NCBI GenBank assembly: GCA_033032865.1
Contig: JAWHQI010000263.1
Span: forward strand, 1,426,001 to 1,490,000
Source: Dactylorhiza incarnata
Taxonomy: Eukaryota; Streptophyta; Magnoliopsida; Asparagales; Orchidaceae
Reading direction: 5' to 3'
Length of the DNA stretch: 64,000 nt
Positions 52,811 through 64,000 of this stretch are shown here, in pieces. Every line of letters starts with the position of its first letter. The stretch's first letter is position 1. The notes under the pieces were generated by a model, which was not told where the DNA came from, did not search any database, and saw only the letters and a list, made by a program, of their open reading frames with translations. A program made the translations under genes and the position numbers.

Positions 52811-53820
52811 AATATTTCTGTCAAAAATCTATTCGCACTTTAATATCTGCTCCTTTTTTTTTTCTAAATGGAAACAGTTTTAGTTGATTCAACAGAGGAT
52901 CACGGCTATATATAATACAATGATTTTGCTCTCTGTTTCTTAAGAAGCTCTGTTTTTAGACATAAATTTGTGTTTTTTAGTTTTTATCAATTCGTATTTG
53001 ATTTTAATATAGTTTTAAGATGCATAAATAAAACAAATGAATTTTAATCCAGTCAACGAAAACCTTTTTTTTTTCTCCAGTCAACGAAAAAAATGTGATT
53101 AACACATTTATGATAAATTATTTTATCAATATAAAAAATTATTTATGTGAAATAATGAAATAAAGCAATAAATTAGATGGTGCAAGATGTGTCACAAGAT
53201 AGTAGTATTTTTTCTCTTTGCATTCTTATTAATGGAACAACTCATGCAAAAAATTAGATATACAATCATTTGTATTTTCTTAAGAATTGGAGCAATACTA
53301 AGGCTCCGTTTGGCGCGGCGGAAGGCCGGTAGTGGTCATGAATGTGATGGTTATGACCCGTTTTTCGTGACAGCCCGACCTCACCTAAAGAAATTTCATC
53401 CACTTTTACGTTCAAAACAAGCTTTTTTCTTAGTGGCGGTCTTAATTAACCTGTCATGCCAAACATACATTCTATAATTGTAGCGTTTTTATCCAAATTG
53501 ACCGGTGAAACACCACGCCTTTGGAGGCACTCACACATAAACTAATAGAAAGGAGTGTATTCCTCGATGGAGCTCAGGAAAGAGATTGATTTACGGAGCC
53601 TTACTCTTATTTATGTAACCAAATAATATGGATTTAGCAAGCAGAGATGCTTGCTCGTGGTCGAAATTCAAAGATATGTGCGAATGACAAACATATTAGT
53701 AAAAAAAGTTCAATCAATGGATTTTAACGATTAATAATGTGCAACAACATCCATCATTATGTGGAAGTCCTCAATTATGGGCAAACGACTAGTCTCGTTA
53801 AATTCTTGTTGTCATTAGTA
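52811..53820. other. AT-rich intergenic sequence with a possible MITE
   Basis: Mostly AT-rich. The word TAAGGCTCCGTTTGGCGCGG at 53299-53318 resembles the outer end of plant MITE-type transposons, with GCCAAACATAC at 53457-53467 as a possible opposite end. The inverted match is too short to be sure. No gene is seen. Confidence 0.35.
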
Positions 53821-54239
53821 AGAAGTGAGATTGAAAGGGGAGGAGATCCTAGCGGCTGGAAGAGATTCGGAGCGGAGAAACCCTACGGAATCCTTCCATA
53901 GAAGAAGGGACCGACCCGACATAGCTGGCCTAGGTGTGAGGATGTTGAAGTGCGTGTTCCTCTGGAGGTCGACGAATCGGCAGCTGAGAAGTCTTGGAAA
54001 AGGATTGCAGTTAACGATGTTGCGACTCCCTCCGCTGGCTACGCAACATGTATATCCTATATCTAAGAGCATCAGAAATAGGATATGAGAGCGGAGTGCT
54101 GATCGGAGTGTCGTCGTACATCAGATGTAGGGGCGTGCCTTTCCACTAGACTAAACCTCATGAAACCTCTACATCATACAATTAAGCGGAATCGACATAA
54201 GACGATGATGACCAAAGGTTCATGTAATGGTTGGTTGTC
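53821..54239. other. Unassigned sequence
   Basis: Open frames of about 85 codons occur on both strands at 53815-54088, each other's shadow, with no family match. It lies between AT-rich intergenic DNA and the LTR fragment and has no recognisable repeat. Confidence 0.35.
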
Positions 54240-54498
54240 CTAGCTCTGCGGTGGGCGAGTAGCAATTGATGAAGAATTCGTACTGTGGTAAGGTTTGATG
54301 AGTGATGTACAACCCTCATATTTCTCGAATCGGTGTGACCCGACCCGGACGAAGCCTGGATAGCGAGCGAGCAAAATCCTAAACCGCGAAAGAGGCCACG
54401 GAAGGAGTGGGAGAATTTCTCCCACTCATCCGGGCGAGTGGGAGCAGCCCTCCCACTCGCCGCCCCCTTTGGGCGAGTGGGAGGGATCCCCCCACTCG

Positions 54499-54535
<37 letters not shown>

Positions 54536-54967
54536 ACGCGTGATCGATGGCGGTCGTGGTTGGACTGCGAATATCCGGATTTTTGCTATTCGCAGTCTAT
54601 TTTTGGGAAAGTCTATAAATAGACCCCCATGGGCACCTTGGGAAGGGTTGGTTCCTACCCCCTCTCTCGCGTGTGAGCAAGCACTATCCCTCCCCTCCCA
54701 CTTGACGTTGAAGGTGGTCGGTGAGGTGTTCCTTAGTGCCCTCCAAGGTGCCCAGGCTCAGCATTGGCTTGGGAGGGGAAGCGCTCTAAGATCTTCCGGG
54801 TATGTGGTGGGACCTCCGCGCTGCAGCTTAAGGGGTCCATTTGTGGATTCAAGTGTTCAATAAGTCCAAGTCTTTCAGTTCTTAGTGACCGATCAAGGGT
54901 CTAGGCTTAGAACAAGTAAGGGTTAGTCGCAACCCCCTTTTGAACGCTGAAGCCGGGAAACTGGTTT
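54240..54967 (+). repeat. LTR fragment, plus orientation (same family as 44470-45253)
   Basis: Contains repeated GGCGAGTGGGAG / CTCCCACTCGCC words (54400-54500), a run of about 35 C (54499-54533), CTATAAATAGAC at 54612-54623 and GGGTATGTGGTGGGACCTCC at 54797-54816. It ends GGTTTCAACA (54967), followed two or three bases on by TGGTGCGGTGAGCG, which has the TGG start of a primer site. The primer tRNA is not identified. Confidence 0.6.
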
Positions 54968-55027
54968 CAACATTCTGGTGCGGTGAGCGTGGAAGCGACT
55001 AGTTCGGAAACCTCTGAGCCAAGTCCC

Positions 55028-55249
55028 ATGGCTGGAAGCGACGAGTTGGGAGACCCGCCTCCGCCTTGCGAGTATGTGAAGAAGAGCGACTTCGACGAAT
55101 TCAGCAAGAAGATCCTGGAGTTCATGCAGGCCATGTCCTCCGCTCGCGGCGAGTGCTCAACACCGCCTGCACCTAGGATCCCCTCACTCCCCCTAGTGGA
55201 AGTAAGAAGCAGTCAGCAAGGGGAGGAGCCAGCCTCGGAGGAGAGCTTG
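55028..55249 (+). pseudogene. Gag N-terminus cut by element 2
   Basis: ATG 55028 starts MAGSDELGDPPPPCEYVKKS and continues with a helical segment FDEFSKKILEFMQAMSS and a Pro/Ser-rich part. It lies about 60 nt after the LTR end, the usual place of gag, so it is taken as the start of that element's gag. The frame is interrupted at 55250 by the LTR of chromovirus element 2. The rest presumably lies beyond the window. Confidence 0.5.
55245..55249 (+). repeat. Expected target-site duplication of element 2 (GCTTG)
   Basis: The five bases before LTR start TGTAACATCCC at 55250. The partner would lie after the 3' LTR, off-window. Confidence 0.5.
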
Positions 55250-57845
55250 TGTAACATCCCCCAAACTGCTAGACCCCTAAGTTGGTTTTGTCATGACTGG
55301 GTCACAACAAAACCATAGGAAGAACCTTCTTGAACCTAAGAGCTTAGGAAAGGAGGAGGAAGCCACCTTGGACTGCAAATAGCAATTCCCATCTTCCAAG
55401 CTTGGGATTGGAATTTAGGGCTTCAACCTAACCCTTGGACCCCACCATAGTGTCCCTAACCCTTTAGGGGTCCCCTTAGGACACCAAGGGCCCATTGAAG
55501 TCAACCTAAGAGACCAATTTGACCAAAGTCAACATACACCCTCAAATTGGTCAAAGTAGCCCATTTAGAGCCAATCAACCCCCACCATGTCAAATTGATC
55601 ACACTCCTAGGTTTATAATACCATCATAGACCTAATGGACCCAAAAGCCCCATCATGGGACCCCCAGGGGTGCAAATTGACCAAAATGCCCTTTTAGGTC
55701 AAAATGACCTTTCTTCTCAAAGTACCCCAATTGACCTTCACCACATTAAATTGACCTCACCCCTAGGGCTATCATGTCATAGGGGAGCTAGTGGACCAAA
55801 AAGCCCCATGACCAAGTCAACCCTAGGGCTCAATTTGACCAAAGTCAAATTAGCCTATTTTTGGTCAAATCACCTTAGATTGGGTCAACCAAGAACCAAT
55901 TGACCAAATTGACTCCACCATTAGTCCCTAAACCTAATTTAGAACCTATTGAACCCAAAAGCCCCATCCTAGGGTTCCCCAAATTGACCAATTTGGCCAA
56001 AAGTCAAAATTGCCCAATTTAGGTCAAAGTGCTCAAACCTAACCCAATCTCTTTGGGCTAACTCAATTGGGTGGTTAACCAGCCCATGTGGGCCCTCATT
56101 AAGCTCAGGAGAGAGGGTAGAAACCGACCATGGTGGTTAGGAGAGAGAAAATGGGGGTTTCACCATTTTTGGAGGAGAGAGAAGAGGCCATTCATGGCCA
56201 TTAAGAGGTTTTACCTCTTGGCTCCCCCAATTGATGCCTCCATTCAACTCCTCAGCCAGCTGGGAGGAGTTTCCATCAGTTACACAAGGGAATTAAGGCA
56301 GGGAGAGGAAGAGGGGTCGGTCCTTGATGTAACCGAAGGGGGGCTTTAATGGCAATGATGTTTAAAGCCATCACCACCCCCAATTGAACCCCCCTTCACC
56401 TTCAGAGACCTGAGAGAAGAGAAACCCCCAGCTTTCCAGAGAATTTCGTGCACTATAGGAGGGAATCGGCATGGCTTCTCAACCGACGGCGGCTCCCATG
56501 GTGTACTCAAGATTGACCCGACGGCAAGCCCTCCAACAGGTCCCGTTCTCCTCCCTGAACTCTAAGGGTTAGATCTAAATCGACGGCGGCTCGATCCGTG
56601 GCCAATTGGCCGGGAATCAAGCCGACCTTGCCCCCCGTTGATCGGGTTGGGCATCCTCCTACAGAACACGATTCCGGCCACCTCCGGCCGATCAAACACC
56701 GCTCATCGCCGGCCCCCACCTCAACGGAGGTGGTGGTGGCGTTGGTCGGCCGGGGCGGCGCTCAGGTGGCCGGGAAATCCAAGATCAAGTCGGCCCAGGC
56801 GCAGCAAATCCTGGCCGTTGGCTCATCGGGGACGAAGGCTGTGAGCCGTCCGATTGGCCGCCTTTTGCTATTCGCAGGCATGAAATGATTATTTCATTTA
56901 ATTTGATTATCTGTCACACATTTTGACAGATTTTGTGACCCGATTTTAAGGCCCTTAGGGGCCATAACTCGAAAAATGCTCAGAGATAACTTTTGTAGGC
57001 CTTGGTGTCTACTTTCTAATGGGAGTGGAATCAAGCTATTTGGTTAAGTATTGGACCCACAGCACTCATTCTAGTGAGGCTGGTCAGAACTCAAACCAGA
57101 CCTTAAAATTAGTATAACTCTTAAATGGCTAATCTGATGTAGTTGATATTTTGGCTAAGCATCCATATGTCCTATACCTAGGTTAGGTTTGAGTATCAGA
57201 TTTTTAGAAGTTACTTTTCCTAAAGTTTTTGTGGAAATTTAATAATCCTTACACAAATTAATTGGAGGGTCAAATGACCTCCAATCTCCACCAAATTTTG
57301 GTGGGGTACCATTAGGGTCATGATAAACCCCTGGTTAAAATTTCATCTCATTTGGAGATCTTTTGACTAGGTAATCTTTGGGCCCAAGTTTTGCCCTTTA
57401 AGGGGAAAATTGTACTAAGGGGACACTTAGGGCTTCTCAAAGCCAAACCACCTCCTAGTGGAGTGGTATTATGTCCACTGCCCTAACCCCACCCAAGTCA
57501 CCTCCAAGAGTGTTATGGAGTCTTGGGGAGTGGGTTTGCCCTAGGACTTAGGGTTGGAGCACTTTGGGGTGCATTTAGCCAAGTTATGGTCCATTGACCA
57601 ATTAGGTTCTTTGAGTCTTGAGACTTCTTAGGAAGGTTAGTGGGATGAAGTTGAGACCCCATGAGGAGTTTGGGGAGCATTGGAGTTGTTTTGCTCAAGG
57701 TCATAGGGTTGATCCCTATGGGGAGGAATTTGGGGTTGTGAAGGACATAGGGGAGTTTGTCCTTGGATAGGGGTGTGTTGGACTCCTCTGACTTTTATAA
57801 GTGATATGATACCCTCACAAGAGGTTTGGGAGGATTTGGATAGGT

Positions 57846-58465
57846 TTAGACCCTAACCCTAGGGTAAACCCTAATGGGGTGCAAATAGGGGTCAATGAAG
57901 GGAGTAGGGTCAAACCCTAGTGGTTTGACCTAAAGTTTGGGTGGGTAGGTCTTAGTGACCAGAGAAGGCTCCCTTGTGAGTTTGAAGAGATTTGGAGTTG
58001 TCTAACCTAGGTAATAAATCCTTGGGTATTTTTGTAAATAATTGGAATTTGGGGTTCTAGGAAGAAATAACACTTAGGGAATCACCATCTTCTGTCACCC
58101 ACTTGTTTTTGAGGGTATAAATCCCTGGAGTTCCTACTAGAGCTATTGGAGAAGGTTAGACCCTAACCCTAGGGTAAACCCTAAAGGGGTGCAATTAGAG
58201 GTTAATGAAGGAAGAGGGGTCAAACCTCAGTGGCTTGACTTGAAATTTTGGGTAGATGGCCTTAGTGACCAGAGAATGCTACTGTAGGAGTTTGGAGGGA
58301 TTTGGAGTTGCCAATCATAAGTAATAAACCCTAGGGTAGATTTGTAATTATTTAGGGTTTGAGGTTTTAGGGAGAAATAGTATTTATCAATTTACCATCT
58401 TCTGTCATAATCATGGTTTTAATGTCATATATCTCTGGAAGAATTGGTTAGATCATGAGTTAACC
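57846..58465 (+). repeat. 310-bp direct repeat, two copies, with telomere-like words
   Basis: Copies at 57846-58155 and 58156-58465 share the order TTAGACCCTAACCCTAGGGT, GGGTCAAACC, TTAGTGACCAGAGAA, GATTTGGAGTTG and CACCATCTTCTGTCA-like words with moderate divergence. CCCTAACCCTAGGGTAAACCC resembles plant telomere sequence but is not a perfect array. Confidence 0.8.
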
Positions 58466-60055
58466 CTTGGAGGTCCAAATTGTAATATTCCCCATTGTTG
58501 GCAATTTTTGGGTTGGTTAAATTTGTGATGATAAATTACTGTAATTGCATGTAACCTTGCTGGATGTCTTTTCATAACAATATATAACCTCTGTAATTTT
58601 CTCATAATTTATAGATCAATATTTTTGGTACCTCTAGTTCATTTTGAAAGAAATTGCAAATATATCCTTGGATGGAATTACAAAGATATCCTCTGAATAG
58701 CATGGTCAAACTTTGTAGGATTAAATATTTTATTAATAAGCACCACTGTGTTAATTTTCACAAGGATTGGAGTTCATATGAGGGTACCTCCCTTGGAAAT
58801 TATTGGAAATAATTGTGTTTTGGAATTACTAAAAATAGTAAATCTTGCTGGTTTTCCCTAAAACTTTATATCTACTGTTTATTAGGTACCCTTGATTTAT
58901 GAATAAATTGGAGTGGGCATTGGAGGTCAGAAAAATATACTTGTAGTTCAAACCTTAGTAATGTGGCCTTTTGGAAAATTATTTAAAATACAATTATTAA
59001 TGGAAAATTATGAAACCCTAGATTTGATCTGAAATAGGTAGCATGGGTCCCCAGTAAATCCCTTGGGTCAAGGAGTTGGATATTTAGTGTACCTCTCTTC
59101 ATGAGCATCAAAACGTTAAGGGCGGTCTGCGTTTAGCAATTTGACAACTTGGGGGTTAGAGGTTAATCTGGTTGTCTAGGGTCTGAAGTGATGAAGGATG
59201 GGTGGTAGCCTTGTATTATGTATGGGTCTCTAGAGAAGTTGGGGTTTGGTAAGTCTTAGGGTGGTGGGGTGCCACCCTCGGCTAGGTCGTCCGGGAATTG
59301 ACGAAAGATCGTCTTTTCTTGTTAGCATCTTTTAGCACCTGAGTTTCTAAGGCAGGAAAGTCACTCTGAGAGTGTGCTTATGGAAGTCTAGCCGGTTTAG
59401 TCCGGTGATCTTCTGTTTCTGAGATATTTATTGGTGACGGGCGGGTTAGCCCGTGGAGCTTGTAGCTCGGTATTGTTGGAAGATAATTGCATGTGCATAA
59501 GGTGGTGGGTCCTTCGTGTTGGCGGTCGTTGCACCGACGTTAACACTTGGGCTCGGCAAGTGTGGTATTTACACTTAGCCATAAAAGTCTGGCGGTCCAG
59601 TCAGTAAGAGTACGCAGACGCTCCGCGGGCTTTGTGGAGGCGTACGATAGGTCTAGGTCGGGTAGTGCATATACCAACCTAGAGGTGGGCGAGGCCCAAC
59701 CCACCGCTTCCGTTTGCCACTACGGGAGTATCCTGAGGAGTCTAGCTCGCTCCAAAAAGAGGGAACTAAAGGTCTATGCGCATAGAGTCGTAGTGGGTGA
59801 GTTGCACTTGTTTGATCACCGCATAATCACATACTTGCATGACATAGCATAATCTTTGCATTCAACCCCTGACACCTATCGTATAAATTGGTATGGGACT
59901 TTTTATACGATAGGCCCTGCTAAACGACCCCTTGGTCTATAGGTTTGTATGGGCACTCCTATAAACCAATGGTTAATTTTATAATATTTAGATTGTTTCT
60001 ACATTTACTCATTACTGCTTTACCTTTACTTTACCCTGCTGTTTCTATTTTGTTT

Positions 60056-60076
60056 TCATTTATATATATATATCAC
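60056..60076 (+). promoter_or_regulatory. Candidate promoter TATA region of element 2
   Basis: ATTTATATATATATATC, about 570 bp before the LTR end, the same relative place as the TA run in element 1. Motif and position only. Confidence 0.45.
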
Positions 60077-60646
60077 CTGTGTAGAGTAGATATCACCTTG
60101 TCACCTGCATTTGTTTCTACCCCTTGTTTGTCCTCCGCTTCCTCCTTTCCATCCGGTGCCTAGGAGCCCTGGGGGGAGGGGTGGGAAATTGGCTGAGTCT
60201 TTATGACTGACGGTCGGTGGACCTTATCATTTTAGGAGACCGCGGCGACGGAGCAGCACCAGAGGCCGGTGCAAATGGAGGCGGGGCAGTCTAGCTCAGG
60301 AGCTCAGATGACAGGATCCGTGAGTGTTAATTTAGTTATTTTTACTTCCGCGAGTGATCCATGTAGTGAGGCTCTGATGTATTGGGCAAGGCCCTAGTTA
60401 TCTTGTCTTCCTTTCTTTCAGTTATGGTTGTGGACATCTTTTGATGATTTATTTATATATGTGATGTGGACATGTTTTGCTTGCTTTATTCATGTTAGCT
60501 TACTTTTCTTGTGATCGATTTGGCCGGCAGGATCGGCGTTTTGTAGTGACGACCTTCCCGAGCGAAGGTGTCACCACAAAACGGCGGTTCTGGGCCTAAG
60601 ACCCGGTGGTTTTTGCAAAAAAAAAAAAAAAATGGGGTCTTACAAG

Positions 60647-60658
60647 TGGTATCAGAGC
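60647..60658 (+). other. Primer-binding site of element 2
   Basis: TGGTATCAGAGC begins two bases after the LTR end and is the exact complement of the 3' end of plant initiator tRNA-Met. Confidence 0.95.
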
Positions 60659-60743
60659 AAACATCGATCCAAGGAAAAGAAGTCCACAAACCCTGGGCCA
60701 CCCCGCGCGAGCTTAGTTTGCGGACAAACTAGCAGCGGAAGCA

Positions 60744-61983
60744 ATGGTGTGCCCATAAGGGAAATCACATGTAAAAGTCCACTTATAACTGAAATTTTTC
60801 TTCCCTTTTAGCTAAGTCCCTTATAAGTGCAATCTTTCTTGTATAGCCGGCAACGGAACCTTCACCGCAGCATGGAGTCCCGCCGACTCCGAACGTCGTT
60901 CCACCACCACCGGCTCCTACCCCGTTCCAGCAGACGGAGTTGGGGCAGACTCTGACTGCCATTTTGGAGACATTCAGAGCACAGCAGGCACCGGCTCCTC
61001 AGCGAAACCCTGGGGCCAACTGGCTGAGCATCTTTCGGGGTCTCTCCCCACCAGCATTCATCGGGACGGAGACTGTTGTGAGGACCGAGGAATGGGTAGA
61101 CATCATGGAGGAGATGTTGTCAGGAATCCAGTGCCCGGCAGACATGGAGGTGCCACTGGTGGTTTCATGCCTGGAATCCCATGCTAAGAGGTGGTGGAAG
61201 AGGTTCCTGGCTACATCGTACCCGGGATTAGAGGCAGCAGATGTTGCTTGGGATGATTTCAAAGCGGCGTTGTTGGAGCATTTTGTGCCACAGTCGGCAA
61301 GAGATGACTTGGAAGATAGATTTCTGCAGTTGCGGCAGGGGAGTAGATCAGTGCTGGAGTACCATCAGGAGTTCACCCACCTGTCCCGGTTTGCGGTATC
61401 CTACCAACTGGACGATGCGGGATATGCTAAGAGATTCTATAAGGGCCTCCGTGACGAGTTGAGGCAGGCCCTCCTTTTTGTCTCCGACGGTTGTATGTCC
61501 AGGATTCTGGAGATGGCGAAGAAGCTGGAAGGAGACCAGCAAGTTGTTCGTGGGAGGAAGAGACCCATGGAGGACCAGGGAAGAAATGGCAGGAGGGATC
61601 AGCCGAGAAACAGAGACGCTGGAGAAGGAAGGACGGAGGTCCGACCCCGTCAGGGGGAGAGGCAGGAACAAAGGGAGCCGGTAGTTTTGACTCCTCAGCC
61701 TCTGCAGATGAGGGAAATGCCAAGGATTGGAGGAGGTGGGCAACCTCCGGAATGCTACCACTGCCATCAGGTCGGCCACATCAAGAGGAACTGCCCCCAG
61801 AGGAATGCTCTTCCAGCACCTCAGGCAGCACCTCGGGGTCAGCATCCCGGAGGCCGAGGACGTGGTCGAGGCCGTGGATTTCAGGGTGACGATCGGAGGC
61901 ACTACAGAGAGCAGGCTTATGCCTTAGATTTGGCCAGGCCCCGGGACCCGGCAAGGGTCATCGCAGGTATTTGTCGCTTTTAA
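60744..61983 (+). CDS. Element 2 gag (capsid/nucleocapsid), probably spliced start
   Basis: The gag frame is open from 60847 to 61983 without an ATG near its start. A 100-nt GT...AG segment (60747-60846) lies just after ATG 60744. Removing it puts that ATG directly before the gag frame (next residues Pro-Ala-Thr-Glu). Capsid motifs are LSIFRGLSPPAFIGTE (about 61020-61065), EEWVDIMEEML and ESHAKRWWKRF. The zinc knuckle CYHCHQVGHIKRNC is near 61755-61796. Unspliced at the next intron, gag ends GICRF-stop at 61983; spliced there, it continues into protease. Gag builds the particle and packages RNA. It is intact, with no internal stop. Confidence 0.85.
60747..60846 (+). other. Putative leader intron of element 2
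   Basis: 100 nt, starts GTGTGCCC after ATG and ends TTTCTTGTATAG before CCGGCA. It is T-rich in its second half. No other ATG lies between the primer site and 60744. Splicing is inferred from frame and from the matching segment of element 1. Confidence 0.55.
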
Positions 61984-62053
61984 TTTTTAAATAGTTAATG
62001 TTTTGAAAGTTTCAGCTTTACCTTAGCTTTGAACCAATCGTCAAACCCTTCAG
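61967..62053 (+). other. Putative gag-protease intron of element 2
   Basis: 87 nt, starts GTATTTGTCGC after GCAG and ends AAACCCTTCAG before GTTTAG, AT-rich. It contains the gag stop codon. Removal joins gag and protease in one frame with a Gly codon across the junction, the same codon position as in element 1. Confidence 0.75.
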
Positions 62054-64000
62054 GTTTAGTTTCCATTTTCGGCAAACCTGCTTTTGCCTTGTTCGATACG
62101 GGTGCCTCGCACTCGTTCGTCTCGGCCAAGTTTATCGAAGACCTAGACCAAGTCAAGCACCTCAAAAGCGACTATAGGAGAGTGAGATTTCCGGACGGAT
62201 CAGAGGTCTTAACAAATGTAGCATGCCTAATAAGTCTGGAGATTGGGGGAAGGCTGTTCGAAGTCCCGGCAACTGTTCTGAAGATGAGGGATTACGACCT
62301 GATCCTGGGCATGAGTTGGTTGTATGAGAACCGGGCAAGGATTGACTGCCCGGCAAGGCGGATCGTGCTAGAGCATAAAGACGGGGTTGTGGCGTTCGAA
62401 GGTACTCAACTTACCTCTCGTCTCTTTTTATCGTCCATTCAGGCCGTTAAGGCCCACCTGCAGGGAGACGAGGTTTACCAGGTGCTCTTCGAGGCGACTG
62501 AAGTCAAGGACTCAGTGCCTAGTATCCCGGTAGTTCGAGATTTTGCGGATGTCTTTCCGGAGAAGCTTCCTGGGCTACCACCGCACCGCGAGAAGGATTT
62601 TCAGATTCAGCTGGTGCCAGGGGCCAAGCCGGTGTCCAAAGCTCCTTATCGGATGGCCCCGAAGGAGTTGGTAGAGTTTCGGAGCCAGCTGCAGGAGCTG
62701 GTGGAAGCCGGGTTCGTTAGGCCGAGTTCCTCACCTTGGGGAGCTCCGGTGTTATTTGTGAAGAAGAAGGATGGGACGCTCCGACTGTGCATCGATTACA
62801 GAGCTCTGAATAGGCTGACGGTGCGGAACACGTACCCTCTGCCAAGGATAGACGAGCTCTTTGACCAGCTAGAGGGAGCCCACTGCTTCTCGAAGCTGGA
62901 TTTGAGATCGGGATATTATCAGCTAAGGATCCAAGAGGAGGACATCCCGAAGACGGCTTTCAGCAGCCGGTATGGATTGTACGAGTTCACGGTGATGCCG
63001 TTCGGGCTCACAAATGCACCTTCAGCATTTATGAGCTTGATGAATCGGGTGTTTGAGCCTTACCTCGACATCTTTGTCATAGTGTTCATCGACGACATCC
63101 TCATCTACTCGAGGACGGAGGAGGAGCATGCGCAGCATTTGGCACTAACCTTGGGGAAGCTGTGGGAGCATCGGTTATATGCTAAGTTCAGTAAATGCCA
63201 GTTCTGGTTGAAGGAGGTGGCCTTCCTGGGCCACATCATCAGTGGAGCAGGCTTGGCAGTAGATCCAGCAAAGGTTCAGGCAGTACGGGACTGGCCGTCG
63301 CTGAAGACGGCCACCGACGTAAGAAGTTTCTTGGGACTTGCCGGCTACTACCGGAAGTTCGTTCAGGGATTCTCTCAGATAGCCCTCCCGCTTACCGCTC
63401 TGACAAGAAAGGATGCTGTATTTTCTTGGACGCCGCAGTGCGAGACAGCTTTCCAGGAGCTGAAGGGTCGGCTCACTTCAGCTCCCATCCTTGCCCTTCC
63501 GTCGGGGAAGGAAGGATTTCAAGTGTATACGGATGCATCTTATCAGGGGATGGGTGCCGTTCTGATGCAAAACGGGCATGTGATAGCTTATGCCTCCCGC
63601 CAGTTGAAGGACCACGAGCGGAACTACCCAGTGCATGATTTGGAGATGGGAGCAGTCGTATTCGCTCTCAAGATCTGGCGACACTACCTCTATGGTGTCC
63701 ACTGCGACATATTCTCAGATCACAAAAATCTGAAGTATGTAGATACACAGAAGGAGTTGAATATCCGACAAAGGCGATGGGTGGAGTTCCTATCAGATTA
63801 CCAGTATACGATGCATTACCACCCAGGGAAGGCAAACGTAGTAGCAGACGCTCTGAGCAGGAGAGCTACCACATCAGGAGCAGAGCCTAAGCTGATGGCC
63901 ATGGAGTTGGTGCGAATGTTCGAAGATATGCAGATCTCCCTGGTATCGGAAGATGATCCGGAGCTGTACAAGGAGTACCTAGCGGCGATTGGTGCCACAT
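62054..64000 (+). CDS. Element 2 pol: protease, RT, RNase H (runs off the window)
   Basis: Open for 648 codons to the window end. The protease carries [15 protein letters not shown] (catalytic Asp 62095). RT runs from about 62560, with [32 protein letters not shown] and the F-I-D-D active site at 63085-63096. RNase H has [13 protein letters not shown] (Asp 63532), SDHKNLKYV and ADALSR. Integrase would follow beyond 64000. Every catalytic residue checked is present, so this pol may be functional. It is translated after splicing of 61967-62053, by inference. Confidence 0.9.

Larger units (their letters stand above)
55250..60644 (+). repeat. Element 2 5' LTR (5395 bp)
   Basis: Starts TGTAACATCCCCCAAACTGC and ends GGGGTCTTACA. 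55480-56050 is dense in TTGACCAAA/GGTCAAA words. 56460-56880 is a GC-rich block like that in element 1 but smaller. 57846-58465 is a doubled 310-bp segment. 60059-60073 is TA-rich. No gene is called; the 96-codon frame at 56598-56888 lies in the GC-rich block and overlaps others. Confidence 0.85.
55250..64000 (+). mobile_element. Ty3/gypsy chromovirus 'element 2', open to the window end
   Basis: LTR from 55250 to 60644, perfect primer site, gag and pol through RNase H, with no stop in any coding part up to 64000. LTR start, primer position, gag and pol organisation match element 1, but the sequences are clearly diverged, so it is a related family rather than another copy. It interrupts the gag of another retroelement. 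The integrase and 3' LTR are outside the window. Confidence 0.9.

Noticed and set aside
53299..53467. Possible MITE with TAAGGCTCCGTTTGGCGCGG end
   Set aside because: The opposite end matches for only a few bases and no target duplication could be fixed, so it is mentioned only as a possibility in the intergenic entry.

Overview
The window looks like nuclear DNA of a flowering plant, almost entirely made of transposable elements nested in one another. The signs are plant-type Ty3/gypsy chromoviruses with tRNA-iMet primer sites, Athila-type elements with a TGGCGCC... primer site, Copia elements, a ZMYM-like hAT, MuDR and FAR1/Ulp1 MULEs, and an Au-like SINE. The species cannot be named from this sequence. 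Only one open frame (52304-52810) looks like a possible host gene, and its function is not recognised.

Layout, left to right. 1-4475 is the 5' end of a reverse-strand Copia element (broken gag, 1.85-kb LTR). It is inserted in the transposase of a reverse-strand hAT, which resumes at 4476. 7043-21001 is a complete chromovirus ('element 1': 4.45/4.53-kb LTRs, TSD TATGG) inserted in the hAT's 5' noncoding part. The hAT ends at 21408 with a CAGGGGCGG-type terminus and itself splits a SINE. 21540-29240 is a decayed reverse-strand Reina-like gypsy, interrupted by two solo LTRs with target-site duplications and by a probable plastid DNA fragment. 29484-32355 holds a tandem array of TRIM-like LTRs separated only by a primer site and a G-run. 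32352-48600 is a plus-strand Copia relic. It is split by a 14.3-kb MULE (33433-47770, 9-bp TSD) that contains a duplicated transposase block and a trapped Athila-type element plus another gypsy-type gag. 48622-51819 is a FAR1/Ulp1 MULE. 52.2-54.2 kb is mostly non-repetitive. 54.24-55.25 kb is an LTR and gag start of another retroelement. It is interrupted by a second chromovirus ('element 2', from 55250 with a 5.4-kb LTR), whose coding region is open to the window end.

The two chromoviruses share a gene architecture that is the most interesting signal here. In both, gag and protease-pol are separated by a short AT-rich, GT-AG-bounded segment at the same codon (127 nt and 87 nt). Removing it fuses gag to pol in frame, and keeping it stops translation just after gag. 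A second possible intron lies upstream of gag and, in element 2, would bring an ATG directly onto the gag frame. This suggests that splicing sets the Gag to Gag-Pol ratio. Element 1 carries one nonsense codon in gag, one in pol and a CTG in place of the putative gag ATG, so it should not be autonomous, although its LTRs and TSD look young.

Several unrelated LTR families here are built from repeated short inverted words, some with compensating stem changes. Very long poly-G/poly-C tracts recur at LTR edges. No tRNA, rRNA or CRISPR feature was seen.
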